Below are positions 38,915 through 49,033 of a stretch of 64,000 bases of DNA, one piece after another; the stretch's first letter is position 1, and each line of letters starts with the position of its first letter. The translations under genes were made by a program, and so were the position numbers. This DNA is from an uncultured Alphaproteobacteria bacterium (GTDB taxonomy: Bacteria > Pseudomonadota > Alphaproteobacteria > Rhodobacterales > Rhodobacteraceae), in the NCBI GenBank assembly GCA_902619165.1, contig CACNDI010000006.1, positions 47,342-111,341 of the forward strand, read 5' to 3'. Under the pieces are notes generated by a model. That model saw only the letters and a program-made list of their open reading frames with translations, was not told where the DNA came from and did no database searches.

Positions 38915-39883
38915 CTAATCTTTTATAAATAAACCCGAAACACCCTTCGGAAAATAAAGAACTATTAATACTAAAATTACTCCGAGCCAAAATTGCCAAT
39001 TTTCTGTTACCTCACCGAGTAATTGCTCTAACAATATAAACACTGTAGCTCCTAGCAATGGTCCAAATAGCCTGGCACTTCCTCCTAGTATAACTAAGAC
39101 AATTAGTTCTCCAGAAGTTTGCCAACTTAATGATGTTGGACTCACGAACCTATTGAGATCTACATATAAGGCGCCTGCTAAACCTGTTATCGCTCCAGAT
39201 ATCACAAAAGCTGTTAATTTAAGCGTATATGGATTAAGACCTAACGATATCATTTTTTTTTCATTTTCTTTGCAGCCTTTTAAAAAATTTCCAAAATTCG
39301 AATTTATAACCCAATTCAAAATAAACCCAACAACGCATAAGCAAGCGAAGCAAATAATAAAAAAGTTTAACGGAAGCATTGTGTTTATTGAAAATAGATC
39401 ATTCCTTACATATGTAGACAAACCATCTTCACCACCATATTTTGTCCAGCCTACTGAAAAATAGTAAGTCATTTGCGCAAAGGCTAAAGTAATCATTATG
39501 AAATATACACCGCTTGTTCTTATAGAAATGCTCCCAACAACGAGGGCAAAAAACATTGAAAAAATAACAGCGAGAAACCAATTGAGGAGCATTTGACTAC
39601 TACCATTAAAATCAAAAAATATTAAATTGATGGTCTCACCGTTCATGCTATGAAAAGCACTTATCGCAGCCACGTAACTCCCTACACCGAAAAACATTGC
39701 ATGACCAAAAGACACCATGCCCCCAAATCCTAATATTAAATTTAAAGCACAGCCAGCGATCCCCAAAATAACAATTTTTGTTGCAAGAGTAATGAAGTAA
39801 GGTTCATTTATTACGTAACCAATCAAGGAAAAAGCGAAGATACCAAGGACTATAATTAGATTGAACTTTTTTTCTGTGAGCAT
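38915..39883 (-). CDS. livM: ABC transporter permease (LivM-like)
   Basis: LNLILGFGGMVSFGHAMFFGVGSYVAA; overlapping liv-type operon. Confidence 0.9.
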   Translation of the reverse strand: MLTEKKFNLIIVLGIFAFSLIGYVINEPYFITLATKIVILGIAGCALNLILGFGGMVSFGHAMFFGVGSYVAAISAFHSMNGETINLIFFDFNGSSQMLLNWFLAVIFSMFFALVVGSISIRTSGVYFIMITLAFAQMTYYFSVGWTKYGGEDGLSTYVRNDLFSINTMLPLNFFIICFACLCVVGFILNWVINSNFGNFLKGCKENEKKMISLGLNPYTLKLTAFVISGAITGLAGALYVDLNRFVSPTSLSWQTSGELIVLVILGGSARLFGPLLGATVFILLEQLLGEVTENWQFWLGVILVLIVLYFPKGVSGLFIKD

Positions 39884-40800
39884 TATTTTTTTCCAAAAAG
39901 ACCAGTGGGTCTAAATATTAACACTAATGCCATTAAGAGATATGCACTCATAGAAGCCAGTGACGAGCCTAGGGATAAGGCTTGGGAGGTCTCCATAATA
40001 AGTTCAAAAAATATTGGGAGAAACAGTCGAGCCATAGTGTCAAGAACTCCTATTAAAAGTGCTCCAATCAATGCACCTTTAATTGAACCGATTCCACCTA
40101 TTACTATTACAACAAAAGCCAATATCAATACAGGTTCTCCCATACCAACTTCAACTGATTGGATGGCACCAATTAATGCTCCAGCCAATCCTGCTAGTGC
40201 CGCTCCCATTGCAAATACTATTGTATAAAGTCTTGATATATTTATTCCTAGAACTCTTATCATTTGTCTATCGTTCTGACCTGCTTTAATTTGAATTCCT
40301 AATAAGGTTCTATTTATTAAGAAATATAGGCCTAAGGCTATAAAAAGACCTATAATTATTATTATCAACCTGTACTTGGAGTATACTATTTCACCAGGTA
40401 ATAGAATGTTTCCTTGAAGTATATTTGGAATATCCAAAAAAAGTGGAAATGCGCCAAAAATGTATCTGGTTGCCTCCGAAAATATCAAAATAAGTGCAAA
40501 TGTTGCTAAAACCTGGTCAAGATGGTCACGCTCATAAAGCTTTCTAATAATTGAGAACTCGACGACTATTCCAATAAGAGCTGGGAAGATCAATGAAGCC
40601 AAAATGGCTAAAAAAAAATTCCCAGTCAAACCAGCAACAAAAGAAGCGCTAAAGGCTCCTATCATGAAAAAGGAGCCGTGGGCCAAGTTTATCAATCCCA
40701 TAACACCAAAAATCAATGTCAAACCTGCCGACATCAAAAACAGCATAAATCCAAACTGTATGCCGTTTAATAACTGCTCAATAAAGAGCTGCAAAGACAT
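39883..40800 (-). CDS. livH: ABC transporter permease (LivH-like)
   Basis: LLNGIQFGFMLFLMSAGLTLIFGVMGLINLAHGSFFMIGAF. Confidence 0.92.
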   Translation of the reverse strand: MSLQLFIEQLLNGIQFGFMLFLMSAGLTLIFGVMGLINLAHGSFFMIGAFSASFVAGLTGNFFLAILASLIFPALIGIVVEFSIIRKLYERDHLDQVLATFALILIFSEATRYIFGAFPLFLDIPNILQGNILLPGEIVYSKYRLIIIIIGLFIALGLYFLINRTLLGIQIKAGQNDRQMIRVLGINISRLYTIVFAMGAALAGLAGALIGAIQSVEVGMGEPVLILAFVVIVIGGIGSIKGALIGALLIGVLDTMARLFLPIFFELIMETSQALSLGSSLASMSAYLLMALVLIFRPTGLFGKK

Positions 40801-40844
40801 ATTTCACATTAACCAGGCTGTTGTAGAGCTAAATACCGTATCAT

Positions 40845-41984
40845 TTACATTTTACACTGGTCTACATAGAAATTTGAATGATCTACTAGCCCAGAAGAAA
40901 TCAATTTATTAGTAAGAGTACCATTTTCCTCTACGACTTCTCTAACATATATGTCTTGTATGGGATGGTGATTGGAAGAAAAGGCAAACTTTCCCCTTGT
41001 CGACTTAAAACCCTGAGTTGGAGCATTTTTTAATGCTTCTCTAAAAGCATCAATATCCTTAATACTCGCATTTGCCATTGCTGAAACTATGATTTTGCCA
41101 GTATCATAGCCCTGAGAGGCATATAAAGATGGCAAACGCCCATAAGCTGATTGAAAGTCTTCTACAAACTTTTTATTTTCTGCATTTTCTATATCTTTTG
41201 ACCATTGGGATGTGTTTTTTACTCCTAGAGCTGCGTTTCCAACAGCTTTTAGAATACCTTGATCAAATGAAAATGCTGGTCCAACCAGTGGCAAATCTAC
41301 TTGTGCCTGAGAAAACTGTTTGATGAAGGCTATTCCCATTCCTCCAGGAAGGAAGAAATAGACGCTATCCGCCTTCGACGCTCTTATCTTTGCTATTTCC
41401 GCGGCATAATCAGTTTGACCAAGCTTTGTGTACACTTCATTCTCAATAGAACCCTTAAAATAACGTTTGTATCCTGTGAGTGCATCTTTTCCCGCTGGAT
41501 AGTTAGGAGCAATTATAAAACTATTTTTAAAACCAGCCGAACTAGCATACCCTCCTGCAGCTTCATGGAGATTATCATTTTGCCAAGCTATATTGAAATA
41601 ATTCTTGTGACATTTCTTTCCAGCTAGTAACGACGGTCCTGCGTTTGGTGAAAGATAGAACTTTCCTTGATTTACCACTGCAGGAACGACGGCCATAGCC
41701 AAGTTTGACCAAACAATACCTGTAATTATGTCAACTTTGTCCGATTGTATCATTTTATCTGCAAGTTGAACGGCAATATCGGGTTTCCTTTGGTCATCAC
41801 CAGAGATTATCTCTATATTTGGCTCATCTTTAACAGCGAGGGCAAATCCATCTCGAATATCAATTCCTAGTCCAGATCCTCCTCCTGATAAAGTGGTGAT
41901 CATTCCGACTTTAACTTTATCTCCATAAGCATATGAAATCGTTAGTAAAAATAATATAAAAGTTGAAATTGATTTTTTAAACAT
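40845..41984 (-). CDS. ABC transporter substrate-binding protein (periplasmic binding protein type I, LivK-like)
   Basis: Signal peptide; VKVGMITTLSGGGSGLGIDIRDGFALAVKD, YFNIAWQNDNLHEAAGGYASSAG; substrate unknown. Confidence 0.9.
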   Translation of the reverse strand: MFKKSISTFILFLLTISYAYGDKVKVGMITTLSGGGSGLGIDIRDGFALAVKDEPNIEIISGDDQRKPDIAVQLADKMIQSDKVDIITGIVWSNLAMAVVPAVVNQGKFYLSPNAGPSLLAGKKCHKNYFNIAWQNDNLHEAAGGYASSAGFKNSFIIAPNYPAGKDALTGYKRYFKGSIENEVYTKLGQTDYAAEIAKIRASKADSVYFFLPGGMGIAFIKQFSQAQVDLPLVGPAFSFDQGILKAVGNAALGVKNTSQWSKDIENAENKKFVEDFQSAYGRLPSLYASQGYDTGKIIVSAMANASIKDIDAFREALKNAPTQGFKSTRGKFAFSSNHHPIQDIYVREVVEENGTLTNKLISSGLVDHSNFYVDQCKM

Positions 41985-42059
41985 GGCACCCCCTCATCTC
42001 TAGTCAGACCATCAGATTAGCTTATAAAGTTAAAAATAAAAGAAAAATTTAAATATTTT

Positions 42060-42866
42060 TTATATTTGGCTAAGAAAATGTAACACGGCCATATTAAATT
42101 CATCAGGATTTTCGATGTTAGACAAATGACCAGCGTTGGGAATTATTTTGAAAATACTTCCGTCTATTTTACTACAAATTTCTTTGGCCATTGACACAGG
42201 TGTTAAATTATCAAGTTCACCTACTAAAACAAGCACTGGGATATCTAACATTGGAAATATATTATAGTGGTCGGATTTAACAAAGGTATCAATTGCTTTA
42301 AGATAGGTTTCTTTATGTAATTTTTGCATTGACTCAACTAATTGATTATAAGCTAGCTTATTCGATTTTTTGCCTATCAATGTATCAGCAATATTAATAG
42401 CCATTGTCGTTAAATCCATACCGTCTTCAATTGGCTTTCTTCTCAACCTTATGAATTTCTCACGCTCATTTTCAGTAAAATCTTGAAAACCCAAGGGCGC
42501 ATCACATAAAACAAGAGATTGTGTTAGATCAGGATACCTTTCATAAAAATAAAGCGAAATTTGTGCTCCCATTGACAAACCAACGACGTGACACTTTTTC
42601 TCTCCAAGATATAAAATTAACTTTTGAATATCGTCAGCGACATCCAAAAAGTTCATAGGTCCTAGAAAATCTTCACTTTCGCCATAACCACGCAAATCAA
42701 GTGCCACGACATTAAAATTTTTTGATAGAACCTCCATATTCTGATACCAGTTTTCTTTATTTCCACCTATTCCATGAATAAAAATTACCATATCTCCAGC
42801 ACCAATTTGAGTAAAAGCTATTTTGGGACTACTAGGTAAAAATTTTGTTACAAGATCTATTTTCAA
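42060..42866 (-). CDS. Alpha/beta hydrolase
   Basis: FIHGIGGNKENWYQN, VVGLSMGAQISLYF nucleophile elbow, ALDLRGYGES, PNAGHLSNIENPDEF. Confidence 0.92.
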   Translation of the reverse strand: MKIDLVTKFLPSSPKIAFTQIGAGDMVIFIHGIGGNKENWYQNMEVLSKNFNVVALDLRGYGESEDFLGPMNFLDVADDIQKLILYLGEKKCHVVGLSMGAQISLYFYERYPDLTQSLVLCDAPLGFQDFTENEREKFIRLRRKPIEDGMDLTTMAINIADTLIGKKSNKLAYNQLVESMQKLHKETYLKAIDTFVKSDHYNIFPMLDIPVLVLVGELDNLTPVSMAKEICSKIDGSIFKIIPNAGHLSNIENPDEFNMAVLHFLSQI

Positions 42867-42942
42867 TTTATATTCAACCTTTATAGATTATGAAAAATTG
42901 CAACTTTTGTTTAATTAACTCATTAAATACTCTAGAAAAACA

Positions 42943-43686
42943 CTAGCGCTTCTCTAACGTTAAGTTAGGCATTGCTTTAAAAGCATTTTTCAGCGCATGA
43001 CTCCAACCACTAGAAACATCGGCTAAATATTGATCTCCAGATTCAAATCGACCGCTAGGTCCTTGAATAAAGGTATTATTTTCATATATTTGAAAATCAA
43101 GAGGTAGGCCAACAGATAAATTGGCTTTAAGTGTGGAATCAAAAGAAAGAAGCATTAATTTAATTGTTTCCTCAAAACTTAAAAATGGATCGTAAGCTCG
43201 TACAAGTATTGGTTTTCCATACTTCGTCTCGCCTATTTGAAAAAAAGGAGCGTCTGTTGACGACTCTATGAAATTGCCCTGAGGATAAATGAGAAACAAC
43301 TTAGGTTCTTCGCCTTTAACCTGTCCTCCAAGGATTAAATTTGCATGAAATGAGGTATCCGCTTTCTGTCCTATTTCTGCATTTTGGGCAATTATTTTTT
43401 TTAATTCTTTTCCAACTTTTTTAACTAGATCAAATAAACTTAGATTCTGAAAAAACACTTTACTTTTATCCTTATTTTTTTCCCTAAAAATATCGTTTAG
43501 AGAATTAACCAGAAACTGAGTTGTAGCCAGATTACCTGATGCAAGAATTGTGATATAAACTTTTCCTTTATAATTAAATGTGAATATTTTTTTAAAAGTT
43601 GATATGTTGTCAACACCTGCATTAGTACGCGTGTCAGACATAAATAGTAAACCCTTATTTATTTTGATACCTAAACAGTAAGTCAT
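42943..43686 (-). CDS. anbu: Anbu-type proteasome-related peptidase
   Basis: N-terminal Thr after Met: MTYCLGIKINKGLLFMSDTRTNAG...STFKKIF (Thr1, Asp17, Lys31/32 pattern); sits with its typical partner genes. Confidence 0.88.
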   Translation of the reverse strand: MTYCLGIKINKGLLFMSDTRTNAGVDNISTFKKIFTFNYKGKVYITILASGNLATTQFLVNSLNDIFREKNKDKSKVFFQNLSLFDLVKKVGKELKKIIAQNAEIGQKADTSFHANLILGGQVKGEEPKLFLIYPQGNFIESSTDAPFFQIGETKYGKPILVRAYDPFLSFEETIKLMLLSFDSTLKANLSVGLPLDFQIYENNTFIQGPSGRFESGDQYLADVSSGWSHALKNAFKAMPNLTLEKR

Positions 43687-43701
43687 AATTTCCTAACATT
43701 C

Positions 43702-44499
43702 TTATTGCTGTATACTTATGGCTGTTTTTATACCGCTATTCTCGCTTTCAAATTGTAATCCGTGTATCGGTTTTGCATCCTTATAGTCAAATCCAGTTGC
43801 TAGAACAACGTAATTTTCATCTACTATAATATTATTCGAAACATCAATACCTACCCAACCTAAATTATTTACATAGACTTCGCACCATGCATGTGTTGCC
43901 TCTTGTTCTTTTCGGTCATTAAGCTTCAAATAACCACTGACGTACCGGGCCGGAAAATTTAATAATCTCATACAAGAGATATATATATGTGCAAAATCTT
44001 GACAAACCCCTTTTTTAAGTAGAAAAGCCTCCTCGGCTGTCGTTTCTACTTTTGTTGAACCAATTTCATATTTTAGTGTCTGCTGAAGCATGTTTGCAAC
44101 TTTATAAACTAAGTCTAGGTCGGACCCAGTAAAGCCAGTAAAGTCACGACAAAACTTTTTAATAGCGGCTCCAGGTTTTGCTAATTCCGTATGCCTTTTA
44201 AATAACCATTTTGGAATCAGCGATACTTCATTAGTTACCCCGTTTGTTTTATTTATTTCAATATCTCCCTGGGCTAATACTGAAACTGATTTAGTGTCCT
44301 TCTCGAACGTTAACAAAACACAGACATTTCCATGATGATCTACGTACTCAATTTCCTTTTTTGCACCCTTTAAGATTATTTCCCAGCTTAATATTTTTTG
44401 TCTTTCACTCTCTTTAGGTGTCATTCTAAGACGCTGAATTCCATAAGTAGGATTTGCTGTGAATTGAAACTCGACAAAATTTTGAAGTGACATTTTCAT
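43702..44499 (-). CDS. Transglutaminase-like protein (Anbu-cluster type)
   Basis: LKKGVCQDFAHIYISCMRLLNFPARYVSGYL, THAWCEVYVNNLGWVGIDVSNN catalytic Cys/His/Asp. Confidence 0.93.
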   Translation of the reverse strand: MKMSLQNFVEFQFTANPTYGIQRLRMTPKESERQKILSWEIILKGAKKEIEYVDHHGNVCVLLTFEKDTKSVSVLAQGDIEINKTNGVTNEVSLIPKWLFKRHTELAKPGAAIKKFCRDFTGFTGSDLDLVYKVANMLQQTLKYEIGSTKVETTAEEAFLLKKGVCQDFAHIYISCMRLLNFPARYVSGYLKLNDRKEQEATHAWCEVYVNNLGWVGIDVSNNIIVDENYVVLATGFDYKDAKPIHGLQFESENSGIKTAISIQQ

Positions 44500-45440
44500 T
44501 ATTTATAAAATCTAAAGTCTTTTTCTATTTGATTTGATATTGAATTCAACTTAACCAAAAATGTGGACAAAAACTCGTGAAGCCCATTTTTAAATATTTC
44601 TTCAATCCCAAGCTGTTTCAAATACAAAGATTGACCAGAACTCATTTTAACACTGCAAAAAGAAGTATTATAGCTCTGACTTAGGCTTTTAAGATTGAGA
44701 GAAATATTTTTACTACAAAAGTTTAAGGATCTTGGGAGCCTATCGTCTAGAATAAGATAATTACAAATACCTTGTGGGTTAAGTTCATTTTCATTAAGCC
44801 ACTTATATGACTGATAAGCTGAAACTGATCTTAATATGTTTTCCCATTGGCTAATATCAACGCTAGAACCTACATAGCTTACAGCTGGTAGAAGTATATG
44901 ATACTTCATATCTAGAATTCTGGCAGTATTGTCAGCCCTTTCAACAAAAGTTCCAAGCCTGGCAAAATCGTAAACATCGTTTCTGAGCATTGTTCCGTGC
45001 AAGCATCCTCTGACAAGAGCGCTTTGACGTTGGATTATATCGATAGTTTTGGGTAAAGACTGTTCTGTTACTGGTCTCTTTAAAAGCCTCTTCAAGTTAA
45101 AATATATTTCATTTATGGATTCGAAAACCTCTTTAGTCAGAACAGTTCTTATCATGCGGGCATTTTGTCGAGCTTTATCAATAGAGGAAATAACAGATGA
45201 AGGATTTTCTTTTTCTCTTAAAATAAAGTTTATTACAGAGCTGGCGTTACATTCGTTGTAAATTTTGTCAAAAAGCGTCTTGATTGAAGTTGCCATAAGA
45301 ACCGACTCCCAATCTTGACTAGCATGGTCGTAATGGGTCATAGAAATTCTCAATCCAGCTCTCAATAATCTTGCATTATTCTCACACCTTTCTAAATATC
45401 TGAACATCCAATAAATTCCGGCAGCATTTCTACCTAACAT
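44499..45440 (-). CDS. Alpha-E domain-containing protein
   Basis: MLGRNAAGIYWMFRYLERCENNARLLRAGLRI, RADNTARILDMKYHILLP. Confidence 0.93.
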   Translation of the reverse strand: MLGRNAAGIYWMFRYLERCENNARLLRAGLRISMTHYDHASQDWESVLMATSIKTLFDKIYNECNASSVINFILREKENPSSVISSIDKARQNARMIRTVLTKEVFESINEIYFNLKRLLKRPVTEQSLPKTIDIIQRQSALVRGCLHGTMLRNDVYDFARLGTFVERADNTARILDMKYHILLPAVSYVGSSVDISQWENILRSVSAYQSYKWLNENELNPQGICNYLILDDRLPRSLNFCSKNISLNLKSLSQSYNTSFCSVKMSSGQSLYLKQLGIEEIFKNGLHEFLSTFLVKLNSISNQIEKDFRFYK

Positions 45441-46870
45441 TAATTAGTCTCCAAAATCCATGTATCTTTTGTTCCCCCACCCTGAGAAGAATTCACTACC
45501 AAAGATCCTTTCTTCAGAGCAACACGTGTCAACCCCCCAGCCGTTACAAAAACATTATCTCTCGACACCAAGGCAAATGGCCTGAGATCAACATGGCGAG
45601 GCGCTAAGCCAGATTTTTTCAAAACTGGAACTGTCGATAACGATAATGTTGGTTGGGCTATGTAGTTTGCAGGGTTTCTGACTAATTTTCTCTTAAAAGC
45701 TGAAAGCTCTTGTTTTGATGCTGCAGGACCTATCAGCATCCCATAGCCTCCGGAGCCATGTACCTCTTTTACAACCAAACTAGACATATTTTCCAATACA
45801 TATTGCAAATGCTCTTTATTTCCACAGAGCCATGTCTCAACATTTTTTAGAAGAGCTTTTTGCCCGGTATAAAAACTTATAATCTTCGGAATATAAGAAT
45901 AAATTGCCTTATCGTCCGCTATGCCAGTTCCTGGTGCATTAGCAATTGTTATTGAACCTGATTTGTAGACATCCATGATACCTGGAACTCCCAGGGCCGA
46001 GTTTTCGTTAAACGAAAGAGGATCTAAGAACATATCATCTACTCGTCTGTATAATACATCGATAATCTTGAAACCCTGGGTAGTTCTCATTGCAACCCTA
46101 CCATCTATTATTTGAAGATCTTGGGATTCAACTAATTCAACGCCCATTTGATCGGCAAGAAAAGAGTGTTCAAAATATGCTGAATTATACATACCAGGTG
46201 TTAGCACCGCTACAGTAGAATCGTTTAATAATTGAGGCGAAGATGCTTTTAAAGCCTTCAATAGCTTTGCGGGGTACTCTGTAACAGATCTTACTTTAAT
46301 TTTTGAAAACAACTCTGGAAACATGTTATACATAGTTTCCCTGTTTTCAATCATATACGACACCCCTGATGGTGTTCTAACATTGTCTTCTAAAACAAAA
46401 AATTCTTTCTCTGAGGTTCTTACTAAATCAATCCCAGCGATGTGTGTATAAATTCCACTTGGGGGTGTAAAACCTATCATTTCAGGAAGAAAAGCTTCAT
46501 TTTGTTCAATTAGATTGCGTGGAATTATCCCAGCTTTTATTATCTCTTGGTGATGATATATATCCCAAAGGAATGAATTTATTGCTTTAACTCTTTGTTC
46601 AACACCTCTTTGGATAATTTTCCACTCATCTCCTGTCAGTATCCGCGGAATCAAATCAAAGGGGATAAGCTTTTCTGTTTCTTCTTTTTCGCTGTATACG
46701 TTAAACGTTATTCCTGTACGCCTGAATACATTTTCTGCTTCTTCTTTGCGCTTTATAAGATTTTTTTGCTCAGGCGCATTTAGCCACTCCAGATATTTAA
46801 AATAGCAAAGCCTGGCATTTCCATCATCTCCGAACATTTCGTTATAAAATGACATTAAAGTCTCTATCAA
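45440..46870 (-). CDS. Circularly permuted type 2 ATP-grasp protein
   Basis: LEDNVRTPSGVSYMIENRETM, VKEVHGSGGYGMLIGP, SSQGGGTKDTWIL. Confidence 0.93.
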   Translation of the reverse strand: MIETLMSFYNEMFGDDGNARLCYFKYLEWLNAPEQKNLIKRKEEAENVFRRTGITFNVYSEKEETEKLIPFDLIPRILTGDEWKIIQRGVEQRVKAINSFLWDIYHHQEIIKAGIIPRNLIEQNEAFLPEMIGFTPPSGIYTHIAGIDLVRTSEKEFFVLEDNVRTPSGVSYMIENRETMYNMFPELFSKIKVRSVTEYPAKLLKALKASSPQLLNDSTVAVLTPGMYNSAYFEHSFLADQMGVELVESQDLQIIDGRVAMRTTQGFKIIDVLYRRVDDMFLDPLSFNENSALGVPGIMDVYKSGSITIANAPGTGIADDKAIYSYIPKIISFYTGQKALLKNVETWLCGNKEHLQYVLENMSSLVVKEVHGSGGYGMLIGPAASKQELSAFKRKLVRNPANYIAQPTLSLSTVPVLKKSGLAPRHVDLRPFALVSRDNVFVTAGGLTRVALKKGSLVVNSSQGGGTKDTWILETN

Positions 46871-47021
46871 TCGTTTAGCAAAACGTGCCTAATTGTGGAT
46901 AATTTTACTACAAAATTCAAATATGACCTTGCGTAAAGACTAAGCTATGCTGACTTGGAGAGCAGGAATATCATAACATTTTGCACATAGTTTCATGGTA
47001 AAACTATAACTTTTATTTTAG

Positions 47022-48104
47022 TTATAAAAGGTGCTTGTTAATGACTTTTTCGTTCCATTCTATACCAATACCCGGTTTGTTAGGAATTTGAACATATCCA
47101 TCGATAATTTTAAACGGATCTAAAAGGATATCGTCCGCCCAATCAAGCCATTCCAGCCAGTGCGCAGATTGTGATACTCGCATTACGTGAGAACCGACCT
47201 CTGGGTAAAAATGCGTGGAAATAGGAATGCCACCCGCTCCGGCTATCGCGGCTGAGTTTATCCACCCGGTTACACCCCCAATTCTCATAAAGTCTGGCAT
47301 TACTAAGTCTGAAGCTTTTTGTTCAATAGCTTTATATAACTCTCTAGGTCCATAAAAGTTCTCACCCAGCTGAATTGGTGTTTTTATTTCTCTTGTTAGT
47401 TGTGAATAGCCTTGTAGGTTATCATAAATAAGTGGCTCCTCAATCCATGTTAAATCGAACTGCTCAAGAGCTCTACATTTGTTTAACGCTTCTTCCAATG
47501 ATAAACATTGATTAAAATCGACCATAAGCTTAACTTCCGTTCCAGTAGCTTTTTTTACTGTTTCAATAGCCTTTAAATCGTCATTGAAGCTATCTCTCCC
47601 TAATCGCATTTTTATTGCCGAAAAATTACCTTGCTCAATTAACAACTTTGCTTCCTTTGTAAGGACGTTACCTTTTTCTAACCATAGTCCATTACTATTA
47701 TACGCTTTGACCGGGCCAACTGTGCCACCTAAGTAACAGCATAAAGGTTTGGCAGCCGCTTTGGACACGGCATCCCAGATCGCCATGTCCACACCAGAGA
47801 CAGCTGTCAGCGATAATCCTTCATAACCTATAAAGTGTAATGATTGTCTCATAAGCTCAAAATTATCATAGGGAGCTAATTCCTTGTTTCGTAGTACCTC
47901 ATTAAAGTCATCAATAATTGAACTTATATATTTTAAAGATTTCTCGATATAAGGTTGCAAATAGCTTCTACCAACAATCCCCTCGTTTGTGTAAAGATCT
48001 ACTAACAAGATCGGCCATTTTTTAATATAAGCAATTTTTGCTTTAATAGGTCTTTTGAGCGTTAAAATAACTGACCTCGTTTTTACTTCTTTGAAGGTTA
48101 ACAT
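47022..48104 (-). CDS. Enolase superfamily, mandelate racemase/muconate-lactonizing enzyme-like
   Basis: AIKMRLGR, LMVDFNQCL, WIEEPL, PIQLGENFYGP, ISTHFYPEVGSHV. Confidence 0.92.
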   Translation of the reverse strand: MLTFKEVKTRSVILTLKRPIKAKIAYIKKWPILLVDLYTNEGIVGRSYLQPYIEKSLKYISSIIDDFNEVLRNKELAPYDNFELMRQSLHFIGYEGLSLTAVSGVDMAIWDAVSKAAAKPLCCYLGGTVGPVKAYNSNGLWLEKGNVLTKEAKLLIEQGNFSAIKMRLGRDSFNDDLKAIETVKKATGTEVKLMVDFNQCLSLEEALNKCRALEQFDLTWIEEPLIYDNLQGYSQLTREIKTPIQLGENFYGPRELYKAIEQKASDLVMPDFMRIGGVTGWINSAAIAGAGGIPISTHFYPEVGSHVMRVSQSAHWLEWLDWADDILLDPFKIIDGYVQIPNKPGIGIEWNEKVINKHLL

Positions 48105-48225
48105 GTTAAAATATCCTCTCTTAGGACCATAAAAAAAGTAGTTTTTGAAATGTTTATATCATATCTTCTATGAGTAAACTTTTAAAACTCGATGCTCTTT
48201 TTTTAAAACTATTTAATATCAAATT

Positions 48226-48981
48226 ATGAGAATATTTATATATTGTATTCTTTTCCTAAGCACGTGCTTTTTTTCTTTGAATGCAGGGCAGTCACTTATA
48301 AAGAATGAGATCAGGGGAAATATGAATTGCATTACTTCTGACGGCATACCCAATCATACTATTGGAAAGTTTCCAAATAAAGCTAATCCAAATAAATTTA
48401 GAAAACAGCAGCTTACGTTTTGCTTTCCGAAAGTTCCTAAGCTTTCAAATTCCGTTACAAGAGGGCTGATGACGGTTGGCGTAGCCTCAAATGGTATCCC
48501 TATTCGCCCCTATACTGCGGACTATTTTGATTCAAATGCAAAGAGAGGCTTTAGTAAAAATTCTTCAAGTGGTTGGAGAAAACAGGCTATGTTCAGTCCT
48601 CGAAGTCTCGGTATTGATCAACACTATGGTCATGTAGATAAATCTGGCCTATATCATTACCACCGACTCAAGACTGACTCAAATGTCAATATAAAAGAAT
48701 ATTTGGTTGGGTATGCTCCAGATGGATTTAAAATAATGTATAAGCTGAGCGAAAGCTCCTCTTGGAAATTAAAAGAAGGATTGCGAAGTACGGCTCCTGG
48801 CGGAAATTTCGATGGAAATTTTGAAGAGGATTTTGAATATGTAGCGAATAGTGGGTCCCTTGATGAGTGCAATGGAAAAAAAATAAATGGTGTTTACACT
48901 TATTTTGCAACTGATACCTATCCGTTTTTCCCTCGCTGTTTTAAGGGTGCTGTAAATAAAAATTTTATGCAACGAAATTAA
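48226..48981 (+). CDS. Secreted YHYH-domain protein
   Basis: Signal peptide MRIFIYCILFLSTCFFSLNAG; DQHYGHVDKSGLYHYHRLK, VGYAPDGFKIMYKL, DECNGKKINGVYTYFATDTYPFFPRCFKG. Confidence 0.85.
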   Translation: MRIFIYCILFLSTCFFSLNAGQSLIKNEIRGNMNCITSDGIPNHTIGKFPNKANPNKFRKQQLTFCFPKVPKLSNSVTRGLMTVGVASNGIPIRPYTADYFDSNAKRGFSKNSSSGWRKQAMFSPRSLGIDQHYGHVDKSGLYHYHRLKTDSNVNIKEYLVGYAPDGFKIMYKLSESSSWKLKEGLRSTAPGGNFDGNFEEDFEYVANSGSLDECNGKKINGVYTYFATDTYPFFPRCFKGAVNKNFMQRN

Positions 48982-49033
48982 TTTAACAAAAATTTCAATT
49001 GTGAACTTTTCGATTTTTAACTAATCTTATAAT

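Noticed and set aside
47005-47026. TATAACT...AGTTATA inverted repeat at the 3' end of the enolase-superfamily gene
   Set aside because: AT-only stem overlapping the stop codon, without a U-tract; too weak to call a terminator.
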